Source: Blautia sp. (GTDB taxonomy: Bacteria > Bacillota > Clostridia > Lachnospirales > Lachnospiraceae). Taken from it: 13,227 nt of DNA. The first letter of the stretch is position 1, and the number at the start of each line of letters is the position of its first letter. Below the pieces are notes generated by a model that worked only from the letters and a program-made list of their open reading frames with translations, was not told the origin of the DNA and ran no database searches. Of the stretch, positions 6,458-13,139 are shown piece after piece. Both the position numbers and the translations under genes were made by a program. The stretch lies in assembly GCA_030841965.1 (NCBI GenBank), contig JAUUSJ010000121.1, forward strand, positions 1 through 13,227, given 5' to 3'.

Positions 6458-7327
6458 ATGGATAGAGTAGATATTGCAATTATTGGAACTGGACCAGCGG
6501 GAATTTCTGCTGCGATTAATGCGAAGATTCGTCATAAATCATTTTTATTATTTGGAACTGAGGAGTTAAGTCCAAATATTGATAAATCAGAGAGGATAGG
6601 AAATTATCCTGGTATGATTTCGGTTACTGGAAGAGAATTGAATGATAGCTTTCGAGAGCATTTGGATGAGATGGAAATTTCTATCACAAAGGAGAGAATC
6701 ACGGGGATTTATAAGATGGGAGATTTCTTTATGCTCTTGGCGGGACAAAAGAGCTTTGAGGCTACTACCGTTATTATAGCGACGGGAGCTGAGATAAGAA
6801 AGCCTCTTCCAGGAGAGAGGGAACTCTTAGGGCGAGGCGTTAGTTACTGTGCGACTTGCGATGGGAATTTATATAAAGGAAAGACGATTGCGGTTGTATG
6901 TGATAATGAAGAGATGGAGGAAGAGGTCTCCTATCTGGCGGATTTGGCAGGAAAAGTATATTATTTTCCACTTATCAAGACAAGTTTGGAGGGGGAAAAT
7001 ATTACGAAGATGTCAACCAGAATAAAGAGGATACGAGGAGAGAAGAGAGTAGAAAGTTTAGAATTATCCGATGGCAATGTACTAGAAATTGATGGAATCT
7101 TTTTCCTAAAATCTACAGTTTCTGCGGATGTTTTATTAAATGGTCTTAAGATAGAGGATGGACATATCGCAGTGGATAGAAGTATGAGGACAAATATAAA
7201 GGGATGCTTTGCGGCGGGAGACTGTGTCGGAAGACCGTACCAGATTGCTAAGTCAACTGGGGAGGGAAATATTGCGGCGCATAGTGCCATCTCGTACTTG
7301 GCGGAATTGAAAAAGGGACAAAAATAA
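6458..7327 (+). CDS. Thioredoxin-reductase-like flavoprotein lacking the NADPH motif (ferredoxin-type FFTR candidate)
   Basis: A 289-residue flavoprotein, slightly shorter than NADPH-dependent TrxB (about 310). It has the FAD dinucleotide motif IIGTGPAGISAA (residues 8-19), the second FAD motif ATG (108-110), the redox-active CATC (131-134) followed by D135, and the C-terminal FAD motif CFAAGDCVG (250-258). In TrxB the CxxC region is followed by GGGDSAxEEA and HRR for NADPH. Here those positions read VVCDNEEMEEEV (147-158), with no HRR, so pyridine-nucleotide binding appears lost. Clostridia have a known pyridine-nucleotide-independent, ferredoxin-linked thioredoxin reductase family (FFTR), which this fits. 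It would pass electrons from ferredoxin through FAD and CATC to thioredoxin. The start at 6458 follows AGGAAAGAGAG; the in-frame ATG at 6389 lies inside the promoter repeat and has no ribosome site. No thioredoxin gene is adjacent. Confidence 0.85.
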   Translation: MDRVDIAIIGTGPAGISAAINAKIRHKSFLLFGTEELSPNIDKSERIGNYPGMISVTGRELNDSFREHLDEMEISITKERITGIYKMGDFFMLLAGQKSFEATTVIIATGAEIRKPLPGERELLGRGVSYCATCDGNLYKGKTIAVVCDNEEMEEEVSYLADLAGKVYYFPLIKTSLEGENITKMSTRIKRIRGEKRVESLELSDGNVLEIDGIFFLKSTVSADVLLNGLKIEDGHIAVDRSMRTNIKGCFAAGDCVGRPYQIAKSTGEGNIAAHSAISYLAELKKGQK

Positions 7328-7355
7328 TGGTTTTATATTTATTTACTAGTTTCTC

Positions 7356-7384
7356 TTGTAATCTTTTTTATGATTTGCTATAAT
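7356..7384 (+). promoter_or_regulatory. Promoter of the Rpn-family gene
   Basis: TTGTAA (7356-7361), a 17-bp spacer, and a perfect TATAAT (7379-7384) preceded by the TG of an extended -10 (7376-7377). The leader to the ATG at 7451 is about 60 nt and contains AGGGAG as ribosome site. No clear terminator separates it from the preceding gene, so some read-through is possible. Confidence 0.7.
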
Positions 7385-7450
7385 ATTTCCATAAATTTAC
7401 ATCTGATAAAATCTAATTCTTGGGAGAATTTAGGTAGGGAGTGATGTAAT

Positions 7451-8335
7451 ATGGAACGAGAAAACTTAACTACAAAAGTAAAAACATCTGTTGTACAAGA
7501 AAAAGAGTCTATCATTCAAATGAAAGAGAGACTTTTTCAGGAGGCAAAGCAATTTAATCTTTTGAATAATGCGTTTATGTCAGTTGCCCTAGATGATAAG
7601 GCAGCTTGTCAACATGTCCTTCGTATTATTATGGGACTGCCAGATTTAATCGTAAAGGAAGTACGCTCTCAGTATCGAATATCTAAAGTTACATCTCATG
7701 ATGCTATTTTAGATATTCTTGCAGAGGATAGTAAAGAGCGCCTTTACAATATTGAAATACAGCGTAAGGATACGATTGATCATGCAAGAAGAACGAGATT
7801 TTATGTAGCAATGATTGATAGTGAATATCTTTTAAAAGGACGAGAATATAGTGAGATGCCAGAAGTACATATTATTTATATTAGTGAGACAGATTTATGG
7901 AAAGCTGGAAAAATAATGTATCAGGTAGAGAAAATTTTTAAGAATACTGATATTGTATATGAAGATGGAATTCATATAACTTATATTAATGCCGCCGTGG
8001 ACGATGGAAGTAATATTGCGAAGTTGATGAAGTATTTTAAAACTGCAGATCCATATGATATGAGTCAGGGAGATTTATCAAAAAGAGTACATTTGTTGAA
8101 ATGTGAGGAAGGAGGTTATGATTTTATGTATGGAATTAGTGAGGAACTTTATAATGAAGTAATAGAAATAGGAAAAACAGAGGGAAAAATAGAAGGAAAA
8201 ATAGAAGCCCAAAAGGAAACTGCTTTGAAAATGAAGAAAAAAGGATATTCAGAAATTGTGATTGCAGATTTGCTTGGTGTAGGAGTAAATATTGTAAATA
8301 AATGGCTTTCAGAAGTGGAGACAATAAGGATATAA
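7451..8335 (+). CDS. Rpn-family PD-(D/E)XK nuclease/transposase-like protein
   Basis: A 294-residue member of the Rpn/YhgA-like (PDDEXK_2 transposase-like) family. The core spans about residues 35-200. LLNNAFMSVALDD (37-49) is the family's opening block, D88 in AILDILAED and the IEIQ motif (E102, Q104) are the expected active-site residues, and RTRFYVAMIDSEYLLKG (114-130) is the conserved helix after it. The C-terminus (about 233-265) is a charged helix with an EGKIEGKIEA tandem repeat, followed by a small helical LLGVGVNIVNKWL segment. Family members have been linked to RecA-independent recombination and DNA cleavage, and some recent work ties them to phage defence. All active-site positions appear intact and the gene looks full length. 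It stands alone between its own promoter and terminator, with no terminal inverted repeats, so it is not an intact insertion sequence. Confidence 0.85.
   Translation: MERENLTTKVKTSVVQEKESIIQMKERLFQEAKQFNLLNNAFMSVALDDKAACQHVLRIIMGLPDLIVKEVRSQYRISKVTSHDAILDILAEDSKERLYNIEIQRKDTIDHARRTRFYVAMIDSEYLLKGREYSEMPEVHIIYISETDLWKAGKIMYQVEKIFKNTDIVYEDGIHITYINAAVDDGSNIAKLMKYFKTADPYDMSQGDLSKRVHLLKCEEGGYDFMYGISEELYNEVIEIGKTEGKIEGKIEAQKETALKMKKKGYSEIVIADLLGVGVNIVNKWLSEVETIRI
8172..8207 (+). repeat. In-frame 12-bp tandem repeat in the Rpn-family gene
   Basis: Two copies of a GARGGAAAAATA unit sit end to end, with part of a third after them, encoding the EGKIEGKIEA helix. The period is a multiple of three, so gain or loss of a copy would lengthen or shorten the helix without a frameshift. 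Such charged repeats are common at the C-terminal end of this family. Confidence 0.5.
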
Positions 8336-8371
8336 TTTGCCTTTTATGTGCTTGATAATCTATAATTTTCA

Positions 8372-8414
8372 TTCCCTTTAGAGTATCGTGTATATTCTAG
8401 AGGGAAAATTTTTT
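8372..8414 (+). terminator. Rho-independent terminator of the Rpn-family gene
   Basis: TTCCCTTTAGA (8372-8382) pairs with TCTAGAGGGAA (8396-8406), 11 bp with one G-T pair and a 13-nt loop. A six-T run follows at 8409-8414. This is a standard intrinsic terminator about 37 bp after the stop codon. Confidence 0.85.
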
Positions 8415-8471
8415 GTCAATTATTAAAATTTGAGAATTTTTATCTTGTCAGTAGAAAAATATATTTCTCTA

Positions 8472-8480
8472 TGCTATTAT
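8472..8480 (+). promoter_or_regulatory. Possible extended -10 promoter of the G3E GTPase gene
   Basis: TGCTATTAT forms an extended -10 element. TTGTCA at 8445-8450 is a good -35 hexamer, but its spacing is 24 bp and therefore too long. The preceding terminator means the GTPase gene needs its own promoter, and this is the best candidate. Confidence 0.4.
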
Positions 8481-8527
8481 TATAGGTTAGGAAGAGCTAA
8501 CATTCTGTGGAAGAGAAGGGTAGGTTA

Positions 8528-9469
8528 ATGAAGATGATAAAAATAGATTTAATTACTGGATTTTTAGGCTCTGGAAAGACGACTTTCATAAAGAAATATG
8601 CAAAGTATTGGATGGATAGGGGAGAAAATATCGGTATTTTGGAAAATGATTTTGGGGCGGTTAATATAGATGCGATGCTTCTTCAAGATATTCTCGGCGA
8701 AAACTGTGGATTAGAGATGGTCGCTGGCGCATGTGATGCGGACTGTCATAAGAGAAGGTTTAAGACGAAGTTAATTGCGATGGGAATGTCGGGATATAGC
8801 AGAGTTTTGGTGGAGCCCTCGGGAATTTATGATGTGGACGAGTTTTTTGATACGTTACATGAGGAGCCACTTGATAGATGGTATGAGATTGGAAATGTAA
8901 TCGCCATCGTAGATGCCGCATTAGATACAAAAATGTCAGAAGAATCCGAGTATTTGCTTGCTTGCCAGATTGCCAATGCGGGGAAGATTGTTTTAAGTAA
9001 GGTAGATAGGGCGTCCCAAGAAGAGATAGAGAATACAATGCAGTATCTTAATAAAGTGATGGAAAAGTTTAAATGTAGGAGACGATTTGATAAGGAAATG
9101 ATTTGTAAAGATTGGGATTCCTTATCTGAGATGGATTTTGACGAAATCTCAAGTGGAAGCTATCAGTCAGAGGATTATGCAAAATTATGGTTTGACCAGA
9201 GGAAGACTTTCTCCTCTCTCTATTTTATGAATCTTCGCATGGAAGAAGAAAAACTGCGCTCTACAGTTGAAAATATCATGCGGGATTCATCATGTGGGAA
9301 TATTTTTCGGATTAAGGGATTTATGAAATTACAAGATGGTAGTTGGATTGAGTTAAATGCAACTCATAAAAATATTTCCATGAAGCCGTCTGCCAATGGA
9401 CAGGAAGTTTTCATTGTAATTGGTGAGGGGCTAAATGAGGACATGATTCGGTCGTATTTTAATTCGTAA
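8528..9469 (+). CDS. CobW/COG0523-like G3E-family P-loop GTPase
   Basis: A 313-residue SIMIBI-class GTPase. The Walker A loop is GFLGSGKTT (residues 11-19), switch I is around ENDFGAVNID (39-48), Walker B/switch II is VEPSGIYD (95-102), and the guanine-specificity loop is SKVD (157-160). A C-terminal domain follows (about 215-313), as in CobW proteins, which act as metal chaperones or in cofactor insertion. The usual GCxCC metal motif between switch I and Walker B is replaced by GACDADC (C69, C73), so metal handling may differ. The start at 8528 follows AGAAGGG by 7 nt. A GTG at 8507 in the same frame is possible but has a weaker, more distant ribosome site. It stands alone, with no metal transporter, cobalamin or hydratase gene nearby to suggest a client. 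Confidence 0.85.
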   Translation: MKMIKIDLITGFLGSGKTTFIKKYAKYWMDRGENIGILENDFGAVNIDAMLLQDILGENCGLEMVAGACDADCHKRRFKTKLIAMGMSGYSRVLVEPSGIYDVDEFFDTLHEEPLDRWYEIGNVIAIVDAALDTKMSEESEYLLACQIANAGKIVLSKVDRASQEEIENTMQYLNKVMEKFKCRRRFDKEMICKDWDSLSEMDFDEISSGSYQSEDYAKLWFDQRKTFSSLYFMNLRMEEEKLRSTVENIMRDSSCGNIFRIKGFMKLQDGSWIELNATHKNISMKPSANGQEVFIVIGEGLNEDMIRSYFNS

Positions 9470-9600
9470 TCGGATTTTATTCTAATATGATTTATGCGCT
9501 ATACTATTAGATGAGCTATTATACAGAAAATAGAAGAACGAGATAAAGTAGAAGTTTTCGGCAATTTCATTGTCGATTCATTCACATGGGAGAAAGGAAA
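9470..9600. other. Intergenic stretch before the MATE operon
   Basis: About 130 bp of AT-rich sequence. I see no convincing intrinsic terminator for the GTPase gene. The -10-like TATACT near 9500 lacks a matching -35. The MATE operon promoter probably lies here, but I cannot place it. Confidence 0.4.
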
Positions 9601-10950
9601 ATGGAAAAACAAAATACCCTAACGGAGGGAAGTATAGGAAAAGGATTAATTTTATTTGCCTTGCCATATTTATTTTCCTGCTTTATGCAGACGTTCTATG
9701 GGATGGCAGATTTATTTATTGTCGGAATTTTCAATGGCTCTGAGACGACCTCTGCGGTATCTATCGGAAGCCAAGTCATTCATATGCTTACAGTTATTAT
9801 CGTTGGATTGGCGATGGGAGCGACAGTTCGGATTGGAAGAAGTGTCGGTGCAAAGGATGAGGAAGAGACAGCGAAGACAGTTGGAACAACCATCGTTTTA
9901 TTTGCGATTTTTGCGGTTGCATTGACTATTGTTTTGCTTTTTTGTGCAAATGGAATTACGGCGATTATGTTGACGCCGAAAGAAGCGGTGAGTGAGACAA
10001 AAATCTATTTAAAGATTTGCTTTGCGGGAGTTCCATTTATCACAGCATATAATATTATTAGCAGTATTTTCAGAGGAATCGGAGACTCGAAAAGACCGAT
10101 GTATTTTGTGGCGATTGCCTGTGTGGTAAATATTGTCTTAGATTTTTTATTTATCGGAATGTTTCATATGGGAGCAGCGGGAGCCGCACTTGGAACTGTC
10201 CTGGGACAGGCGGTGAGCTCGATTATTGCGTTTATCGCTATTTGGAAACTTGATTTGGGATTCCGAGTTTCCAGGAAAGATATTCGATTAGACAAGACAA
10301 TTATGTCTCATATTTTGCAGGTTGGCGCACCGATTTCTCTACAAGATGGGTTGATTCAGGTAGCGTTTATTGTCATCACAGTTATAGCAAATAGTCGTGG
10401 ATTAATTGCTTCATCCAGTGTGGGAATTGTGGAGAAATTAATCGGATTTATGTTCTTAGTGCCGTCGGCATTTTTATCTGCAATCTCAACGATAACGGCA
10501 CAGAATATGGGAGCGAGAAAGCCGGAGCGTGCGAGGAGAGCATTGCGGTACGGACTTATCATTACCGTTTCTTGGGGAGTGATATGTGCGGTATACTGTC
10601 AGTTCTTTCCGCATACTCTGGTTGGATTATTTACGAGAGATACGGCGGTGCTATTGGCAGGCTGTGAGTATTTGCGCTCTTATTCTTTCGATACCGTTTT
10701 TGCGGCAGTTCATTTTTGCTTTAGCGGATATTTTTGCGGAGACCAAAAGTCGATTATCTCATTTATACATAATATTATTGCGATTGTCCTGGTCCGAATA
10801 CCGGGGGCTTATTTTGCAAGTAAAATATTCCCAGATACGCTCTACCCGATGGGATGGGCGGCGCCGATTGGTTCGCTATTATCTGCCATAATTTGCGTGG
10901 GATTTTATATTTATTTTAGAAGGAGAGAAAAAGGATATGGAAAAAGATAG
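9601..10950 (+). CDS. MATE-family multidrug/metabolite exporter
   Basis: A 449-residue integral membrane protein of normal MATE length with about 12 hydrophobic segments in two homologous halves. The N-terminus has the family pattern LTEGSIGKGLILFALPYLFSCF followed by FYGMADLFIVGIF, where the MADLFIVG-type motif marks the first helices. The second half begins near residue 235 with HILQVGAPISLQDGL, and AISTITAQNMGARKPERARRALRYG lies near 300-325. MATE proteins use Na+ or H+ gradients to expel cationic drugs or metabolites across the cytoplasmic membrane. GGGAG at 9588-9592 and the hydrophobic pattern favour ATG 9601 over an upstream ATG at 9586. The gene overlaps the next by 14 bp, so the exporter is cotranscribed and probably translationally coupled with the HD hydrolase. 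The substrate cannot be read from sequence. Confidence 0.93.
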   Translation: MEKQNTLTEGSIGKGLILFALPYLFSCFMQTFYGMADLFIVGIFNGSETTSAVSIGSQVIHMLTVIIVGLAMGATVRIGRSVGAKDEEETAKTVGTTIVLFAIFAVALTIVLLFCANGITAIMLTPKEAVSETKIYLKICFAGVPFITAYNIISSIFRGIGDSKRPMYFVAIACVVNIVLDFLFIGMFHMGAAGAALGTVLGQAVSSIIAFIAIWKLDLGFRVSRKDIRLDKTIMSHILQVGAPISLQDGLIQVAFIVITVIANSRGLIASSSVGIVEKLIGFMFLVPSAFLSAISTITAQNMGARKPERARRALRYGLIITVSWGVICAVYCQFFPHTLVGLFTRDTAVLLAGCEYLRSYSFDTVFAAVHFCFSGYFCGDQKSIISFIHNIIAIVLVRIPGAYFASKIFPDTLYPMGWAAPIGSLLSAIICVGFYIYFRRREKGYGKR

Positions 10951-11551
10951 ATTGGAAAAACAGATGGAGTTTAGCACGGAGATTGATAAGGAGAAAGAAA
11001 TTTTTCGCCAGACTTATCTGTCCGATGGAAGCCGTAAGGAGAATGACGCGGAGCATGCCTGGCATGCGGCGATTATGACATATTTGCTCGCAGAGTATTC
11101 CAATGAGAAGATTGATGTGGCAAAGACGATGATGATGTTGCTGATTCATGATATCGTTGAGGTGGATGCGGGGGATACGTATGCGTATGATGAGAATGCA
11201 AAGCAGACACAAAGAGAGAGGGAAGTAAAGGCGGCGGATAGGATCTATCGTTTACTTCCAGAAGACCAGGGGAAGGACTTGCGGGCGCTATGGGATGAGT
11301 TTGAGGAGGGAAAATCTCCTGAGGCAAGATTTGCGAGGGTGATGGATAATCTTCAGCCAATGATGCTCAATGTTGCCAGCGGCGGGAAAGCGTGGTTGGA
11401 GCATGAGGTGGCGGTTTCTAAGATTTTGAAGAGGAATGAGAGGACACCTCTTGGGTCGGAGATTCTCTGGGATTATGCGAAGGAGAAGTGGATTAGGCCG
11501 AATATTGAGGCGGGAACGATAGTGGATGATGTGGGGATGAGGGAGGAATAA
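10937..11551 (+). CDS. HD-domain phosphohydrolase, YfbR/HDDC2-like 5'-nucleotidase family
   Basis: A 204-residue soluble HD-superfamily protein. The metal ligands are visible: NDAEHAWHAA (H40, with H43 next), LLIHDIVEVDAGD (H71, D72, with E75 and D80 of the HDxxE...GD signature), and D137 in RVMDNLQP. This matches the YfbR/HDDC2 group, which removes phosphate from deoxynucleoside 5'-monophosphates. The length is typical. Its ATG is inside the MATE gene, with AGGAG just upstream, and its TAA overlaps the next ATG (TAATG), so the three genes form one coupled unit. A housekeeping nucleotide role or processing of a compound exported by the MATE protein are both possible. The family is confident; the substrate is not. 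Confidence 0.87.
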   Translation: MEKDRLEKQMEFSTEIDKEKEIFRQTYLSDGSRKENDAEHAWHAAIMTYLLAEYSNEKIDVAKTMMMLLIHDIVEVDAGDTYAYDENAKQTQREREVKAADRIYRLLPEDQGKDLRALWDEFEEGKSPEARFARVMDNLQPMMLNVASGGKAWLEHEVAVSKILKRNERTPLGSEILWDYAKEKWIRPNIEAGTIVDDVGMREE

Positions 11552-12096
11552 TGATGAGATTTGATAAATTGGAGAAAAATATTATTGATGTTTTAAAAGA
11601 GTATCAAGTAAAGCTTGGATATCAGAAAGAGAAAGTTCGTTTGTATTATCCTTTGGGTTCGCTGAATCATTTTTTTGGAACAGAGGAAAATGTGGCGGGA
11701 ATGATAGGGGTATTAAAGGAATTTTGTGAGTATACGAAAGAGAGACTTGGAGAGATTGAGGTTTCTAATGTAAAAGAGAGATTCTGTTTTTTAATACCAG
11801 AAGATGGAGTTACCTATGTCCATCAAAATATGAAAGAGGACGAGTTTATTAAAGATTTAGTAGAGTTGGTGCAGACGCATGATTGCACGATTGATACAGT
11901 GAAAAACTTGTTTGTGAAATATGCTGGTGATGAGTCAAAGGTGTATTTTAAGAAAATGGATAGCGATGAATTTGATTACTTGATTTATTTTAAGGATAAT
12001 GAGGAAGAGCCTTATTATTATTGTTTTAAGGACGAAGGTTGCCATATGATTTATCATCGGTATCTACCAGAGGATTATGAGGATTTTGGTTTCTAG
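11551..12096 (+). CDS. DUF3877-like protein of unknown function
   Basis: A 181-residue soluble protein. From its opening FDKLEKNIIDVLKEYQVKLG, and the YYPLGSLNHFFGT segment after it, I associate it with DUF3877, a family seen mainly in Lachnospiraceae and related clostridia; I cannot check this. It has no signal peptide, membrane segment or recognised catalytic motif. The second half is acidic and rich in aromatic residues (EEEPYYYCFKDEGCHMIYHRY), consistent with a protein-interaction fold. GGGAGG at 11541-11546 serves ATG 11551 or 11554. The first overlaps the HD gene stop codon by one base and the second has better ribosome spacing. It is the last gene of the MATE-HD operon, but a functional link is only positional. 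Confidence 0.7.
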   Translation: MMRFDKLEKNIIDVLKEYQVKLGYQKEKVRLYYPLGSLNHFFGTEENVAGMIGVLKEFCEYTKERLGEIEVSNVKERFCFLIPEDGVTYVHQNMKEDEFIKDLVELVQTHDCTIDTVKNLFVKYAGDESKVYFKKMDSDEFDYLIYFKDNEEEPYYYCFKDEGCHMIYHRYLPEDYEDFGF

Positions 12097-12115
12097 TAAG
12101 TTGATTCGTTTCTTC

Positions 12116-12172
12116 TTTATTCTTCGAGAATAAAATTGAGTAGGAGATAAATAATTAGTTTCCTACTCAATT
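12116..12172. terminator. Bidirectional terminator between convergent genes
   Basis: AATTGAGTAGGA (12134-12145) pairs perfectly with TCCTACTCAATT (12161-12172). On the plus strand it is followed by a weak TTCTTT. On the minus strand it is followed by TTTTATT, giving a usable terminator for the gene at 12217-12717. A second perfect 8-bp hairpin, TTTATTCT/AGAATAAA with a 3-nt loop, lies at 12116-12134. Together they separate the MATE operon from the convergent gene. Confidence 0.72.
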
Positions 12173-12216
12173 CTTTGGTAAAAACGACTTTAGAGCGTGA
12201 ATAAGCAGTCGTGATT

Positions 12217-12717
12217 TTAAATCCCGTCAAAAGTAACTAACTGTTCCCCAAGTGATACAGAGACATTGCTTTGTTTTGTATCTGTTGCCATTAATCCACC
12301 AGTTTCGTTTGCGCTGTACTCTCCATCTGGCCATAGTTTCATTTTGATATTTTTTAGAAGCAGTCTGTTCTCACTCATTTTTTTCTTATTGCCGATTTTC
12401 TCGATTGAAATTTTCCCAAACAATAAATCGAAACTATAAATATTCGTATTATCCATAGTCAAACCAGCTCCTGTCATCTTGTATATAGAGCCAATTTTTA
12501 TTGACTGATATACAGACTCATCCAGCATCATCTCATCTACTAAAATAAATTCATAATCCGAACAGACCTTTTCTCCCGCTAAAATTTGTTCTACTGTAGA
12601 TATGCAAGATTTACTTAAATTTATCTCTGGAAGATAAATAGGTTCTATTGATGGATTCTCTAGTTCTCTTAATTCAACCTTTAAAATACGATTATTTCTG
12701 TTAAACTTAAATTTCAT
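12217..12717 (-). CDS. Hypothetical protein, 166 residues
   Basis: I do not recognise this protein. It is 166 residues, soluble-looking, with no signal peptide or membrane helix. The first third has alternating hydrophobic and charged residues (FKFNRNNRILKVELREL) suggesting beta strands, and a hydrophobic EFILVDEMMLDESVY segment lies in the middle. The C-terminal third is low in hydrophobic residues (GLMATDTKQSNVSVSLGEQ). There are no cysteine pairs or catalytic motifs I can name. AAAGGA lies about 9 nt before the ATG and a TATAAT-like element is upstream. It is transcribed toward the MATE operon, with a terminator between, so it is an independent unit. The coding call rests on a ribosome site, promoter, terminator and consistent length. 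Confidence 0.72.
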   Translation of the reverse strand: MKFKFNRNNRILKVELRELENPSIEPIYLPEINLSKSCISTVEQILAGEKVCSDYEFILVDEMMLDESVYQSIKIGSIYKMTGAGLTMDNTNIYSFDLLFGKISIEKIGNKKKMSENRLLLKNIKMKLWPDGEYSANETGGLMATDTKQSNVSVSLGEQLVTFDGI

Positions 12718-12755
12718 AACCCCAATCCTTTCTTCACTGAAAATAAAGCCTCAAC

Positions 12756-12761
12756 ATTATA
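12756..12761 (-). promoter_or_regulatory. -10 element upstream of the hypothetical gene
   Basis: On the minus strand a perfect TATAAT lies about 38 bp before the ATG. No convincing -35 hexamer is found 16-18 bp further upstream, so the promoter is weak or activator-dependent. Confidence 0.45.
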
Positions 12762-12767
12762 CTATAG

Positions 12768-13130
12768 GGCAACTAAAGGATAGTTATAAACTCAACCTCC
12801 AATTTCTGTAGGTCAGGAAAGTTGAAAACTTATATCTTATCACAGTATGATTCTTGAATTACATAAATATCAAGTATCTAAGTGCCTATTGGTAGTTGAC
12901 AACTCATACCTTAATTATATCCTATCCTATTTTTTACAATAGTAAATATCAACCCAAATCTCTGTAAATCTAGAATTGAATAGTTAGACCGTTTTTCCTT
13001 TCTATCGAGAATTTATCCATCTGCACAGCTCTAGAATTGAACAATAGTTAGATAGTCTTAGATAGTTTCGCCAATACACAGCCAAGAGAGGAGGCGGGTA
13101 TATGTCCAGCAAACGATAGAGAGTGGAGCG
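12768..13130. other. Gene-free intergenic stretch with short repeats
   Basis: About 360 bp without a credible gene. It holds a palindromic AGTTGACAACT around 12894-12904 (containing a TTGACA hexamer but without a good -10 at 17 bp), an AAGTT/AACTT pair near 12820, and a direct repeat described separately. It may be decayed sequence or the flank of the terminal palindrome. Confidence 0.5.
12969..13052 (+). repeat. Short imperfect direct repeat
   Basis: TCTAGAATTGAA followed by TAGTTAGA occurs at 12969-12988, and again at 13030-13052 with CAA inserted between the two words. The copies start 61 bp apart, and a GATAGTCTTAGATAGT duplication follows the second. This looks like local duplication in non-coding DNA. 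Confidence 0.6.
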
Positions 13131-13139
13131 ATTTTTCGA
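13084..13139 (-). repeat. Degenerate copy of the terminal repeat, right end
   Basis: Read on the minus strand from 13139, this contains TCGAAAAA, GGACATAT (13107-13100) and CTCTCTT (13090-13084), collinear with the left end of the window. It adjoins the large palindrome at 13131-13227, sharing its outer left arm, so the palindrome and this tail are probably one element. Confidence 0.42.

Noticed and set aside
6961..7290. 109-codon open frame on the minus strand inside the thioredoxin-reductase-like gene
   Set aside because: Antisense shadow of a conserved FAD-domain sequence; no ribosome site or recognisable motif.
7451..8335. Rpn-family gene as an intact insertion sequence
   Set aside because: No terminal inverted repeats or target-site duplication can be seen around it.
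8507..8527. GTG start extending the G3E GTPase by seven residues
   Set aside because: The ATG at 8528 has AGAAGGG at better spacing, and the P-loop domain begins just after it.
9586..9600. Upstream ATG of the MATE gene
   Set aside because: The GGGAG that serves the ATG at 9601 overlaps this codon, and no ribosome site precedes 9586.
12894..12924. TTGACA-containing promoter in the right intergenic region
   Set aside because: No acceptable -10 element at 16-18 bp and no gene downstream on that strand within the window.
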